Assembly (NCBI RefSeq): GCF_016429065.1
Contig: NZ_JAELTX010000005.1
Coordinates: forward strand, 25,990 to 89,989
Length of the DNA: 64,000 bases
Reading direction: 5' to 3'
From: Pedobacter sp. ASV17
GTDB taxonomy: Bacteria > Bacteroidota > Bacteroidia > Sphingobacteriales > Sphingobacteriaceae
In this document: positions 53,733 through 62,688 of the stretch, in pieces
How positions within the stretch are numbered: position 1 is the stretch's first letter
Layout of the letters: each line of letters begins with the position of its first letter
Notes under the pieces: generated by a model
What the model was told of the DNA's origin: nothing
Database searches by the model: none
Seen by the model: only the letters and a program-made list of their open reading frames with translations
Position numbers and translations under genes: made by a program

Positions 53733-55442
53733 ATGAATACGATCATAAAAAAACAAAGAACATATATCCCACAAAATCTCGAAATCAAATGGGAAAACTT
53801 ATCTCCTATTTTCGAGGAACTACAAAATAGAGCAATCACTACGGTAGCTGAACTGGAACAATGGCTGCGTGATAAAAGTGAGTTAGAGGCAGCGCTGGAA
53901 GAAGATTTCGCTTGGCGTTACATCAAAATGAGTTGCGATACCGCTAACGAACAGTTGGTAAAAGATTTTCAGTACTTCGCAACTGACATTGAACCAAAAA
54001 TAGCACCCATAGCTAACGAGCTGAACAAAAAATTAGTGGAAAGCCCATTTGTTGAAGAGCTAGATCAACAGAAATACTTTGTTTACCTACGTGGTGTTAA
54101 AAAAGCTTTAGAATTATTTAGAGAAGAGAACATCCCTCTATTTACAGAACTCCAGGTAAAACAACAACAATACCAAGGCGTTACGGGTGCAATGAGTGTA
54201 ATCCTTAATGAGCAAGAGTATACCCTGGAGCAAGCTAGCAATTTCCTAAAAGATACCGATAGGAACGTTCGCCAAAACGCTTGGGAAACCATTCAGCAAA
54301 GAAGATTGATAGATAAAGACCAATTGAATATCCTTTTTGATGAATTGGTGAAACTACGTCATCAAGTAGCCTTAAATGCTGGCTTCGAAAACTATCGCGA
54401 CTACATGTTCCAAGCCTTGGGCCGTTTTGATTATACACCTAAAGACTGCTATGATTTTGCCGAAGCCATTGAAAAAGAAATTGTTCCTATTTTAAGAGAG
54501 CAAGCCGAAAAACGTAAAGAGGCACTAGCTTTGGAAGATTTACGCCCTTGGGATTTAGAGGTAAGCACTACTGGAAAACCAGCATTGAAACCATTCCAAA
54601 ACGGCGATGAACTCATTGATAAATCCATTGCCTGTTTTAACCAAATAGATGTTTCTTTAGGCGAGAAACTTTCCATCATGAAAGCCAACCAGCTATTCGA
54701 CGTAGAAAGCCGTATGGGTAAAGCACCCGGAGGATACAACTATCCGCTGGCAGAAACTGGCGCACCATTTATTTTCATGAATTCGGCCAACTCACTACGT
54801 GATTTAACCACCATGGTACACGAAGGAGGCCATGCCATCCATACATTTTTAACGGCCAATTTGGAGCTGAACGACTTTAAGCACTGTCCTTCAGAAGTTG
54901 CTGAGTTAGCTTCAATGAGTATGGAATTAATTTCTATGGACCAATGGTCAGTGTATTTTGATAAAGAAGAAGATTTAATCAGAGCAAAAAAAGAACAACT
55001 GGTTGATGTGCTGAAAACTTTGCCATGGGTAGCAGTGATTGATCAATTCCAACATTGGATTTACACCAACCCAGATCATAATGCCGCCGATCGTGAAGAA
55101 GCGTTCAAACAAATCTACACCAGATTTGGTGCTGGCTTTGCCAATTGGGAAGGTTACGAAAAACAATTCGGCAACGTATGGCAAAAACAATTGCACCTGT
55201 TCGAAGTTCCCTTTTACTATATCGAATATGCCATTGCCCAATTGGGTGCAATAGCCGTTTGGAAAAACTATACAGAAAATCCACAAAAAGGCCTACAGCA
55301 ATATTTAGATGCCTTGGCGCTAGGCTACACTAAGCCAATGAACGAGATTTACGAAACCGCAGGAATCAAATTTGATTTTAGTGCAGCTTATATTAACGAA
55401 CTTGCGGCGTTTGTAAAAACTGAGTTAGAAAAACTAGGGTAA
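53733..55442 (+). CDS. M3 family oligoendopeptidase (PepF-like)
   Basis: This 569-residue zinc metallopeptidase has an active-site HEGGH (about residues 363-367) with a downstream glutamate in SEVAELASMSMEL, the M3 arrangement. No signal peptide is seen, so it probably cleaves short peptides in the cytosol. It has no evident role in glycan synthesis and interrupts the polysaccharide locus together with the permease that follows. Confidence 0.92.
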   Translation: MNTIIKKQRTYIPQNLEIKWENLSPIFEELQNRAITTVAELEQWLRDKSELEAALEEDFAWRYIKMSCDTANEQLVKDFQYFATDIEPKIAPIANELNKKLVESPFVEELDQQKYFVYLRGVKKALELFREENIPLFTELQVKQQQYQGVTGAMSVILNEQEYTLEQASNFLKDTDRNVRQNAWETIQQRRLIDKDQLNILFDELVKLRHQVALNAGFENYRDYMFQALGRFDYTPKDCYDFAEAIEKEIVPILREQAEKRKEALALEDLRPWDLEVSTTGKPALKPFQNGDELIDKSIACFNQIDVSLGEKLSIMKANQLFDVESRMGKAPGGYNYPLAETGAPFIFMNSANSLRDLTTMVHEGGHAIHTFLTANLELNDFKHCPSEVAELASMSMELISMDQWSVYFDKEEDLIRAKKEQLVDVLKTLPWVAVIDQFQHWIYTNPDHNAADREEAFKQIYTRFGAGFANWEGYEKQFGNVWQKQLHLFEVPFYYIEYAIAQLGAIAVWKNYTENPQKGLQQYLDALALGYTKPMNEIYETAGIKFDFSAAYINELAAFVKTELEKLG

Positions 55443-55474
55443 AACCTGCACACAAATGAAAAATGATATTTTAG

Positions 55475-55500
55475 GTTCTTCGTTTCACTCAGGATGACAA
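55475..55500. repeat. Short dispersed intergenic repeat fragment
   Basis: TTCTTCGTTTCACTCAGGATGACA resembles the GATGACA/CGAAATGAC-ending elements seen at 775-810 and 3232-3240. It sits between the peptidase and permease genes. Only one partial copy is present, so the assignment is tentative. Confidence 0.35.
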
Positions 55501-55552
55501 GAAGTCTATTTATTTTTTTAAGTTTGAAACATCACCAACCAAACAATAGCGC

Positions 55553-57508
55553 ATGCTAAAAAACCTGTTCAGAAAAAAATCAGTTAATAAAATATTAGCC
55601 GATGCCGCAAAAGGCTATGGCGACCACGAGGCATCTTTACACAAAACACTAGGTGTAAGAGACCTTACGGCATTCGGAATTGCCGCCATTATAGGTGCTG
55701 GTATATTTAGTACCATTGGTAAAGCAAGTGCTGACGGCGGACCTGCGGTAATCTTTTTATTCATATTTACTGCTGTTGCCTGTAGTTTTGCGGCCTTCGC
55801 TTATGCTGAATTTGCATCAATGGTTCCAGTTTCGGGTAGTGCGTATACTTATTCATACGTTGCTTTTGGCGAATTGGTTGCTTGGGTCATTGGTTGGTCG
55901 CTCATTATGGAATATGCCATTGGCAATATTACGGTAGCCATTTCCTGGTCCGATTATTTTACCGGACTGCTCTCCTCCATTAAAATACCCGCTTTGGGCA
56001 TCAATGGCATTCATGTGCCTGATTGGGCGAGTATGGATTACCTGAGTGCTTACAACGGACATAAACATGCGGAAGCCCTACTTAACGCAGGCAAAAGCAT
56101 GGCCAATATTGACGAAGCTACACGAGTTGCCGCTAATGCATGGAACACTGCCCCTCAAATTGGTGGTTTTCACCTTGTAGCTGATATTCCTGCGCTAGGT
56201 ATCATCATTTTTATTACTTGGTTGGTATACCGAGGCATGAAGGAATCTAGAAATGCCAGCAATGCCATGGTAATTGTTAAGCTTGCCGTTATTTTATTGG
56301 TACTGGCCGTTGGTGTTTTTTATGTAGATACCGAAAACTGGAATCCTTTCGCTCCCAATGGTATTTCGGGCGTACTTAAAGGAGTTTCAGCGGTTTTTTT
56401 TGCTTACATAGGATTTGATGCCATATCCACTACTGCAGAAGAATGTAAAGATCCACAACGCGATTTGCCTCGAGGCATGATGTGGGCCATTGTGATTTGT
56501 ACGATATTGTACATTGCCATTGCATTAGTACTTACTGGAATTGTAAAATACAATACCTTGGCCGTTGGCGATCCTTTGGCTTACGTTTTTGATCAAATAG
56601 ATTTAAAACTCATGAGTGGCATTATTGCCGTAAGTGCGGTATTTGCCATGGCATCTGTATTATTGGTTTTCCAAATGGGACAACCTCGTATCTGGATGAG
56701 CATGAGCCGTGATGGACTATTACCAAAGTCATTCTCTAAAATCCATCCCAAATACAAAACACCTTCTTTCTCTACCATAGTAGTTGGGTTTGTAGTGGCT
56801 ATTCCTTCGCTATTCATGAACCTTACCACCGTAACGGACCTATGTTCAATTGGTACCTTGTTTGCCTTTGTGTTGGTATGTGCAGGGGTATTGGTACTTC
56901 AAAACAGGCCCGATGTACAACGTGGTAAATTCAAGATTCCTTACGTGAATGCAAAGTTTGTAATTCCTGTACTTTTTGCTGGAGCAATTATTTTAGCTTT
57001 TACGCAATTTAATAAAGAGGCCATGGGTTTTATTTCAAACACGCCTAAAGTGGTAAGCCCCGTTAACTTTGTTACTTCCTTAAACAGTGAAGAATTAAAC
57101 ACCATCAAACAAGAAATTAGTGCTAGTCCTGTAGTATTGCAAGGCAAGCAAATTGATGCCGAAGCTTATTTGAGCAACCTTAATTCCGATCAATACGAGA
57201 GCTTTCTGATTAAATCATCGGTTGATTATCATAAGAAATATGAAAGCGGTTGGCATTTGTTCAAACACAAAATTCCAATGTGGATTTTCTTGATCATTTG
57301 TTTGGTCATCACTTATTTATCTATTGCCAAAAACTTATCCCTAATTCCAGTATTGGGCTTAATTTCCTGCTTATACATGATGTGTGAATTAGAACTAAGT
57401 AACTGGATTGGTTTTGGAATATGGTTGGTAGTAGGCTTGGTTATTTATTTCCTTTACGGTTATAGGAACAGTAAACTTGCTCAAGAGCAGAACAGTCCAT
57501 TAGCTTAA
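55553..57508 (+). CDS. APC-family amino acid permease
   Basis: This 651-residue membrane transporter begins its first helix with LTAFGIAAIIGAGIFSTIG, the conserved APC/CAT signature, and has at least twelve hydrophobic segments. The segment at about residues 495-555 is soluble and lies between the last two helix groups, making it longer than most CAT-type permeases (about 490-550). A TAAGTTTG -7-like element lies at 55519-55526, 26 bases before the start. Substrate unknown; peptide-derived amino acids would fit the adjacent peptidase. Confidence 0.9.
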   Translation: MLKNLFRKKSVNKILADAAKGYGDHEASLHKTLGVRDLTAFGIAAIIGAGIFSTIGKASADGGPAVIFLFIFTAVACSFAAFAYAEFASMVPVSGSAYTYSYVAFGELVAWVIGWSLIMEYAIGNITVAISWSDYFTGLLSSIKIPALGINGIHVPDWASMDYLSAYNGHKHAEALLNAGKSMANIDEATRVAANAWNTAPQIGGFHLVADIPALGIIIFITWLVYRGMKESRNASNAMVIVKLAVILLVLAVGVFYVDTENWNPFAPNGISGVLKGVSAVFFAYIGFDAISTTAEECKDPQRDLPRGMMWAIVICTILYIAIALVLTGIVKYNTLAVGDPLAYVFDQIDLKLMSGIIAVSAVFAMASVLLVFQMGQPRIWMSMSRDGLLPKSFSKIHPKYKTPSFSTIVVGFVVAIPSLFMNLTTVTDLCSIGTLFAFVLVCAGVLVLQNRPDVQRGKFKIPYVNAKFVIPVLFAGAIILAFTQFNKEAMGFISNTPKVVSPVNFVTSLNSEELNTIKQEISASPVVLQGKQIDAEAYLSNLNSDQYESFLIKSSVDYHKKYESGWHLFKHKIPMWIFLIICLVITYLSIAKNLSLIPVLGLISCLYMMCELELSNWIGFGIWLVVGLVIYFLYGYRNSKLAQEQNSPLA

Positions 57509-57548
57509 AACAATACAAACTAAATTACCGCTCCATCGCCAGAAAAAA

Positions 57549-58709
57549 ATGAAAATCATTCAAATATGTGCGGCCTATAAACCTGCATACATTTATGGCG
57601 GACCAACCATGTCGGTATCCAAACTGTCGGAAGAGTTGGTAAAAGCAGGTCAGATAGTGGTTGTTTTAACCACTACGGCCAATGGTAAAGTAGAATTAAG
57701 TGTTCCTGTAGGTATAGCACAAATAGTAGACGGCGTTGAGGTCTTTTATTTCAAAAGGCTAACAAAAGACCACACCCACTTCTCCCCTGCTCTATTTAGT
57801 TTTTTACGAAAACTCATTGTAGAAGAGAAAAAAGCAGGTCGTAAAAATGAGCTGGTCGTGCATATCCATGCCTGGTGGAATTTAGTCTCTATTTTTTCGT
57901 GTTTAGTCGCTAAAATTTATGGCGTAAAGGTTATCTTATCACCAAGAGGGATGTTAAATACCTACACCGTTAACCATAAAAATTCATGGAGCAAAAGGCT
58001 TATCCATCAGTTGTTGGGCAAATATCTATTGAAAGAGGTAGCATATCATGCCACGAGTAAGCAAGAACATGATGATATTTTTGCATTTATAGGTAAATCA
58101 CCAGAAACTATTCCCAATTTCATTCAACTCCCTACTCAAAATGCGACAGAGATGAAAGCAAATGATCAGTATCAATTGCTTTTTCTAGGGCGTATCAATG
58201 AGATAAAAGGCTTAGAAAACTTATTCTCGGCTTTAGCTTCATTATCCATCAATTGGTTGCTAACCATAGCTGGCGAAGGCGAGTTAACTTATGTAAACAA
58301 TTTAAAGCAACTCGCAACGCAAAAGAATATTGCCGAAAAAATCAAATGGGAAGGCCATGTCAATAACCTTCAAAAGTTTGACCTACTTGCATCAGTTGAT
58401 GCTTTGGTACTACCGTCTTATAAGGAGAATTTTGCGAATGTAATCATAGAAGCACTGGCCGTAGGAACGCCCGTGATTGTAAGCAAGGAAGCAGGCGCTG
58501 CAGAGTACGTGGAAGAAACCAATTTGGGATGGATCACCTCAAATGCTCCCGATCAGCTTGCGATAACTATTTCTCAATCTTTTGAGGATATTCAAAAGCG
58601 TATTCGGATTAGGGCAAATGCTCCATCAACAATTAAACGAGATTTTGATGAAGCTGCGCTAGCGAAAAAATATATTCACATGTACAGGCATTTATTGGGA
58701 AAATCATGA
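57549..58709 (+). CDS. Glycosyltransferase family 4, possibly exosortase-associated
   Basis: This 386-residue GT-B enzyme begins KIIQICAAYKPAYIYGGPTMSVSKL. It has LFLGRINEIKGLENL and the donor motif SYKENFANVIIEALAVGTPVIVS. It restarts the polysaccharide genes after the two transporter/peptidase genes and overlaps the methyltransferase by 4 bases. Exosortase-Y loci carry a characteristic GT4 near the exosortase; this is the best candidate, three genes upstream of it. Confidence 0.85.
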   Translation: MKIIQICAAYKPAYIYGGPTMSVSKLSEELVKAGQIVVVLTTTANGKVELSVPVGIAQIVDGVEVFYFKRLTKDHTHFSPALFSFLRKLIVEEKKAGRKNELVVHIHAWWNLVSIFSCLVAKIYGVKVILSPRGMLNTYTVNHKNSWSKRLIHQLLGKYLLKEVAYHATSKQEHDDIFAFIGKSPETIPNFIQLPTQNATEMKANDQYQLLFLGRINEIKGLENLFSALASLSINWLLTIAGEGELTYVNNLKQLATQKNIAEKIKWEGHVNNLQKFDLLASVDALVLPSYKENFANVIIEALAVGTPVIVSKEAGAAEYVEETNLGWITSNAPDQLAITISQSFEDIQKRIRIRANAPSTIKRDFDEAALAKKYIHMYRHLLGKS

Positions 58710-59323
58710 GTACTTATAAAGAATACGGTTATACCCATACACAGGCAGACCATACGCAGTATTACATTTGGCAACCTATTATGCTATTGTTAAATCCAAC
58801 ATCTCCAATTTTAGACCTAGGTTGTGGAAATGGTGCTTTCGCTAACGACTTGATAGCACAAGGTTTTAACGTTTATGGAACTGATGCCTCTAGTAATGGT
58901 ATTCAACAAGCCAACACCATAAACCCTAATCACTTTTTTGTACAGGATCTATCTTCTGATGATCTACCTGCCGACCTAAAAGACAAAAAGTTCAAAACCA
59001 TCATTTCCACGGAAGTAATTGAACATTTATATGATCCACGCTCTTTTATTGCTTTTGCAAAAAGAGTGCTACTTAAAAATGGCGGTGGAGAGTTCATTCT
59101 TTCAACTCCTTATCATGGCTACTTCAAAAACCTAGTTATTGCCGTCACAGGGAAGTGGGATCAGCATGCCAGTCCACTTTGGGATGGTGGACATATTAAA
59201 TTATGGTCAAAAAAGACATTAACTATCCTCCTAGAAGAGCAGGGCTTTAAAGTAACCCATTTCATAGGTTGCGGAAGATTACCCTATCTTTGGAAATCAA
59301 TGGTGATTAGAGCCACAATTTAA
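58706..59323 (+). CDS. Class I SAM-dependent methyltransferase
   Basis: This 205-residue Rossmann methyltransferase has motif I ILDLGCGNGAFANDL (about residues 34-48), an acidic DAS at the end of strand 2, and TIISTEVIEHLYDP as the post-I/motif region. It resembles UbiG-type enzymes. Sugar or lipid-carrier methylation is likely from context. One-base overlap with the next gene. Confidence 0.87.
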   Translation: MSTYKEYGYTHTQADHTQYYIWQPIMLLLNPTSPILDLGCGNGAFANDLIAQGFNVYGTDASSNGIQQANTINPNHFFVQDLSSDDLPADLKDKKFKTIISTEVIEHLYDPRSFIAFAKRVLLKNGGGEFILSTPYHGYFKNLVIAVTGKWDQHASPLWDGGHIKLWSKKTLTILLEEQGFKVTHFIGCGRLPYLWKSMVIRATI

Positions 59324-60186
59324 TGAACCCAGCATTTAGTTTCATCATATTAACTTTCAACGAAGAACAACACCTTCCTCGTTTGCTCAATTCTATTGCA
59401 AAATTAAATGCACCCATCTTTATATTGGATTCGGGAAGCACAGATGATACCCTAAAAATTGCTGAAAGTTTCGGCGCTAGTGTGAAGTATCATCCTTTTG
59501 AAAACCACCCCAAACAATGGGACCATGCCCTTAAAAACTTTGAAGTGCAAACCCCTTGGGTCATTGGGCTAGATGCCGATCAGACTGTAACACCTGAACT
59601 GCTTGAATTACTACTTAACTTCAATGGCGAAGCCTATCATAACGTAGACGGCATCTATTTTAACCGCAAGAATATCTTCAAAGGAAAATGGATTAAACAC
59701 GGTGGCTATTATCCTAAATACCAATTAAAAATGTTCCGTTACGGCATTGGTTATTCCGACCTTAACGAGAATATGGATCACCGATTTATCGTAACGGGAA
59801 ATACCGCCATTTGGAAAAAAGGACACATTCTTGAAGAAAACCTTAAGGAAAATGAAATCCGTTTTTGGATCGATAAGCACAACCGTTATAGTGATTTGGT
59901 AGCGAGTGAGGAAATAGAGCGGATGGAAAACTTAAGAAAGCAGACCATCAAGCCAAAATTATTTGGAGATCCTGATCAACGTACCGCCTATCTAAAAAGC
60001 ATGTGGTGGAAACTGCCCCGTTTTTTTCGACCTTTTATTTATTTCACTTACCGAATGACTTTCCAACTAGGTTTTTTAGATGGAAGAACAGGAATCTTAT
60101 TTCATTTTCTACAAGGTTTCTGGTTCAGATTAATTGTTGACGTGAAGATTGCTGAGAAATTAAACCAGGCCCATAAAAATGAATAA
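59323..60186 (+). CDS. Glycosyltransferase family 2 (WaaE/KdtX-like)
   Basis: This 287-residue enzyme begins FSFIILTFNEEQHLPRLL, with DSGSTDDT and GLDADQTVT (DxD). The LPS-core-type GT2 proteins share this N-terminus. It overlaps the exosortase by 8 bases, so the two are translated together. Confidence 0.85.
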   Translation: MNPAFSFIILTFNEEQHLPRLLNSIAKLNAPIFILDSGSTDDTLKIAESFGASVKYHPFENHPKQWDHALKNFEVQTPWVIGLDADQTVTPELLELLLNFNGEAYHNVDGIYFNRKNIFKGKWIKHGGYYPKYQLKMFRYGIGYSDLNENMDHRFIVTGNTAIWKKGHILEENLKENEIRFWIDKHNRYSDLVASEEIERMENLRKQTIKPKLFGDPDQRTAYLKSMWWKLPRFFRPFIYFTYRMTFQLGFLDGRTGILFHFLQGFWFRLIVDVKIAEKLNQAHKNE

Positions 60187-60751
60187 GCTCAGCCAAAATA
60201 TCAAAAGTTTTTGGGCCGAACCTTATTTTCGGTTCATTGTATACTTCCTTGTGTTGTCTCTATTCCTGTATGAGTTTAACACTGCTTATATTGGCATTAC
60301 AACAAAGGGCGGACTTTATGTGCCATTTCTAGACCAGCACCTTAACTATATCAATTGGTGGCGTAATTTCACTATAGATAGTGCTGCAACAATTTTACGT
60401 TGGATGGATTACATTGTTTACACCAATGACTTTCAGTTAAAAGTAATTGGCAGACATGGGTTCACCATGGTATATAGCTGTCTGGGCTACGGAATCATGA
60501 GTGTTTTCACTGCCTTTGTCATTACCTTTCCAGGGCATATCAAAGCCAGATATGGCTTTTTGGTGTTTGGATTAGTGCTTATTCAGCTATTGAATACATT
60601 AAGACTTATTTTATTGTCGTTGTATTGGGACAAAAGAAAACCACTACTAGCCATAGACCACCACGACTTATTTAATATGGTGGTTTATGCCGTTTTAATC
60701 TTATTGGTTTACGTTTGGCTCAAATATGCGGGCAAACGCAGCAAGAACTAG
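60179..60751 (+). CDS. Exosortase family protein (XrtY-like)
   Basis: This 190-residue integral membrane protein has about five hydrophobic segments. The exosortase triad is visible: Cys101 in YSCLGYG, Arg142 in NTLRLILL, and His161/His162 in DHHDLF. Exosortases are transpeptidase-like enzymes that cleave a C-terminal sorting signal and are genetically tied to polysaccharide loci. This type is known from Pedobacter-like genomes as exosortase Y. It is shorter than the classical EpsH (about 280 residues), as expected for the minimal class. No target protein with a matching C-terminal signal is encoded in the window. Confidence 0.8.
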   Translation: MNKLSQNIKSFWAEPYFRFIVYFLVLSLFLYEFNTAYIGITTKGGLYVPFLDQHLNYINWWRNFTIDSAATILRWMDYIVYTNDFQLKVIGRHGFTMVYSCLGYGIMSVFTAFVITFPGHIKARYGFLVFGLVLIQLLNTLRLILLSLYWDKRKPLLAIDHHDLFNMVVYAVLILLVYVWLKYAGKRSKN

Positions 60752-60828
60752 TCTTTTACTCCTTTTTGCTATAAAGATATCCGTTTTAGTTATATCTTCG
60801 CAGTCAGTTATTTAACCCACAAATCATT

Positions 60829-62553
60829 ATGTATATTTTAGGAATTAACGCCTATCACGGAGATTCGTCGGCCTGTATTTACAAGGATGGCCAATTAATT
60901 GCTGCTTCGGAAGAAGAGCGTTTTAGACGAATAAAACATTGGGCAGGCTTTCCTATCGAAGCGATAAGATTTTGTTTACAGGAAGCTGAAATTGGCATCG
61001 AAGAGGTAGATCATATTGCTATCTCCAGAGATCCTAAAGCTAATCTGGGCAAAAAGGCTTTAACAGCTTTGAAAAATAGGTTAAATCTAAGCAACATCAT
61101 CAATAGAGTGAAGAACCTTAAAAAGGCGGCTTCTATTGAAGAAGAGTTTATCGAACATTTCAATTTAAAAGCTGGAGAATTAAAAGCAAAATTCCATAAC
61201 GTAGAACACCATAGAAGTCATTTAGCAAGTGCCTTTTTTGCTTCTCCCTTTGAAGAATCAGCGCTACTTTCTATCGACGGTTTTGGCGATTTTACCAGTA
61301 CCATGACAGGCATTGGCAAAGGCAATAAAATAGAGGTGATGGAAACAGTTTCCTATCCCCATTCTATTGGCGTATTTTATACCACCCTTACACAATGGCT
61401 TGGCTTTCCACATTATGGCGACGAGTACAAAGTGATGGGGTTGGCACCATACGGTCAACCTACCCATTTAGAGCAGTTGCGAAAAGTAATCAAGTTTAAG
61501 GATAACGGACTTTTTGAACTAGACCTAAAATATTTCAACCACCCTACTAAAGGCGTTAATATGGTTTGGGAAGGTGGCATCCCTGCTATGGACAGTTTAT
61601 ATAGCGACACTTTGATTAATGAATTTGGTCCAGCAAGGAAAGCTGACGAACCTTTAACCCAAGATCATAAGGACTGGGCAACCTCTGTTCAGCGCATTAC
61701 CGAAGAGTTGATTTATCACCTACTCACCCATCTTCAACAAAAAACTGGCTTAGAGGCCGTTTGCATTGCTGGTGGTGTAGCACAAAACTCTGTAGCCAAT
61801 GGAAAAATCTTACAACAAACACCATTTAAAAAAGTATATATCCCACCTGCAGGACATGACGCGGGTACTTGCATAGGTGCAGCCCTATGGGTGTATAACC
61901 AATTGCTAAATCAGCCTAGAACAGCCCCAATGCTCCATGGATACCTTGGCAGTCGTTTCAGTAACGAAACCATCGAAAATTTACTCAAGCAGAAAAACAT
62001 TAGTTACCAAAAACTTGAAGGCGAAGCACTCTTCAGTAAGGTGACCGACTGCTTGATCAATGCTGGCGTTGTGGGATGGTTTCAGGGTCGTGCAGAATTT
62101 GGCCCAAGAGCATTGGGACATCGCTCTATCATTGCCGATCCCAGAAGAGAGGATGCAAAGGAAATTCTAAACGCAAAAATCAAAAGAAGAGAATCCTTCA
62201 GACCATTTGCACCTTCTATTTTAAAACAACACATCCCACATTATTTTGAGCAAGTGGATGATGTTCCTTTTATGGAAAAAGTATTTCTTATCAAAGAAGA
62301 ACAACGTGCAAAAATACCCGCAGTAACCCATGTTGATGGTACAGGCAGATTACAAAGTGTAGAGCAAGCAATAGAGCCAAAATATTACGGACTGATCAAT
62401 AATTTTTATGAGAGAACAGGCGTTCCTATTTTGTTGAACACTTCATTCAACGAAAATGAGCCTATTGTTAATACACCAGAAGAAGCACTAAATTGTTTCT
62501 TAAGGACTAAAATGGATATGCTAGTATTGGAGGATATTGTAATTACAAGGTAG
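60829..62553 (+). CDS. NodU/CmcH-family carbamoyltransferase
   Basis: This 574-residue protein starts YILGINAYHGDSSACIY, the family's ATP-site opening. EEERFRRIKH, HHRSHLASAFF, IAGGVAQNSVANGK and the C-terminal GRAEFGPRALGHRSI are the diagnostic blocks of TobZ/NodU enzymes. They O-carbamoylate sugars using carbamoyl phosphate and ATP. It lies 77 bases after the exosortase. TATCTTCG at 60793-60800 is a weak -7-like match in this gap. Confidence 0.92.
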   Translation: MYILGINAYHGDSSACIYKDGQLIAASEEERFRRIKHWAGFPIEAIRFCLQEAEIGIEEVDHIAISRDPKANLGKKALTALKNRLNLSNIINRVKNLKKAASIEEEFIEHFNLKAGELKAKFHNVEHHRSHLASAFFASPFEESALLSIDGFGDFTSTMTGIGKGNKIEVMETVSYPHSIGVFYTTLTQWLGFPHYGDEYKVMGLAPYGQPTHLEQLRKVIKFKDNGLFELDLKYFNHPTKGVNMVWEGGIPAMDSLYSDTLINEFGPARKADEPLTQDHKDWATSVQRITEELIYHLLTHLQQKTGLEAVCIAGGVAQNSVANGKILQQTPFKKVYIPPAGHDAGTCIGAALWVYNQLLNQPRTAPMLHGYLGSRFSNETIENLLKQKNISYQKLEGEALFSKVTDCLINAGVVGWFQGRAEFGPRALGHRSIIADPRREDAKEILNAKIKRRESFRPFAPSILKQHIPHYFEQVDDVPFMEKVFLIKEEQRAKIPAVTHVDGTGRLQSVEQAIEPKYYGLINNFYERTGVPILLNTSFNENEPIVNTPEEALNCFLRTKMDMLVLEDIVITR

Positions 62554-62581
62554 AAAATCCGTAAAATTAATTTTATAATAC

Positions 62582-62611
62582 TTTGGCCACACCATTAAGT
62601 TAATATCTTTA
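62582..62611 (+). promoter_or_regulatory. Promoter of the polysaccharide deacetylase gene
   Basis: TTTG (62582-62585), 18 bases, then TATCTTTA (62604-62611), one base from TAnnTTTG. The predicted transcript begins near 62618, giving a leader of about 70 bases that contains the hairpin at 62652-62675. Confidence 0.5.
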
Positions 62612-62651
62612 TCACACACTCTCTTAAATTTAAAATTTTGAAACTTTTCAA

Positions 62652-62675
62652 GAGAAATATCTGGAGATATTTCTC
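62652..62675 (+). promoter_or_regulatory. Leader hairpin just upstream of the deacetylase start
   Basis: GAGAAATATC (62652-62661) and GATATTTCTC (62666-62675) form a perfect 10-bp stem with a TGGA loop. It ends 13 bases before the ATG, so it could sequester or present the ribosome-binding region. No T-run follows, arguing against termination. Confidence 0.55.
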
Positions 62676-62688
62676 ATTAATTTAATTT

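Noticed and set aside
62562..62575. TAAAATTAATTTTA palindrome after the carbamoyltransferase as a terminator
   Set aside because: It is all A/T, weak as an RNA stem, and overlaps the region just upstream of the next promoter.
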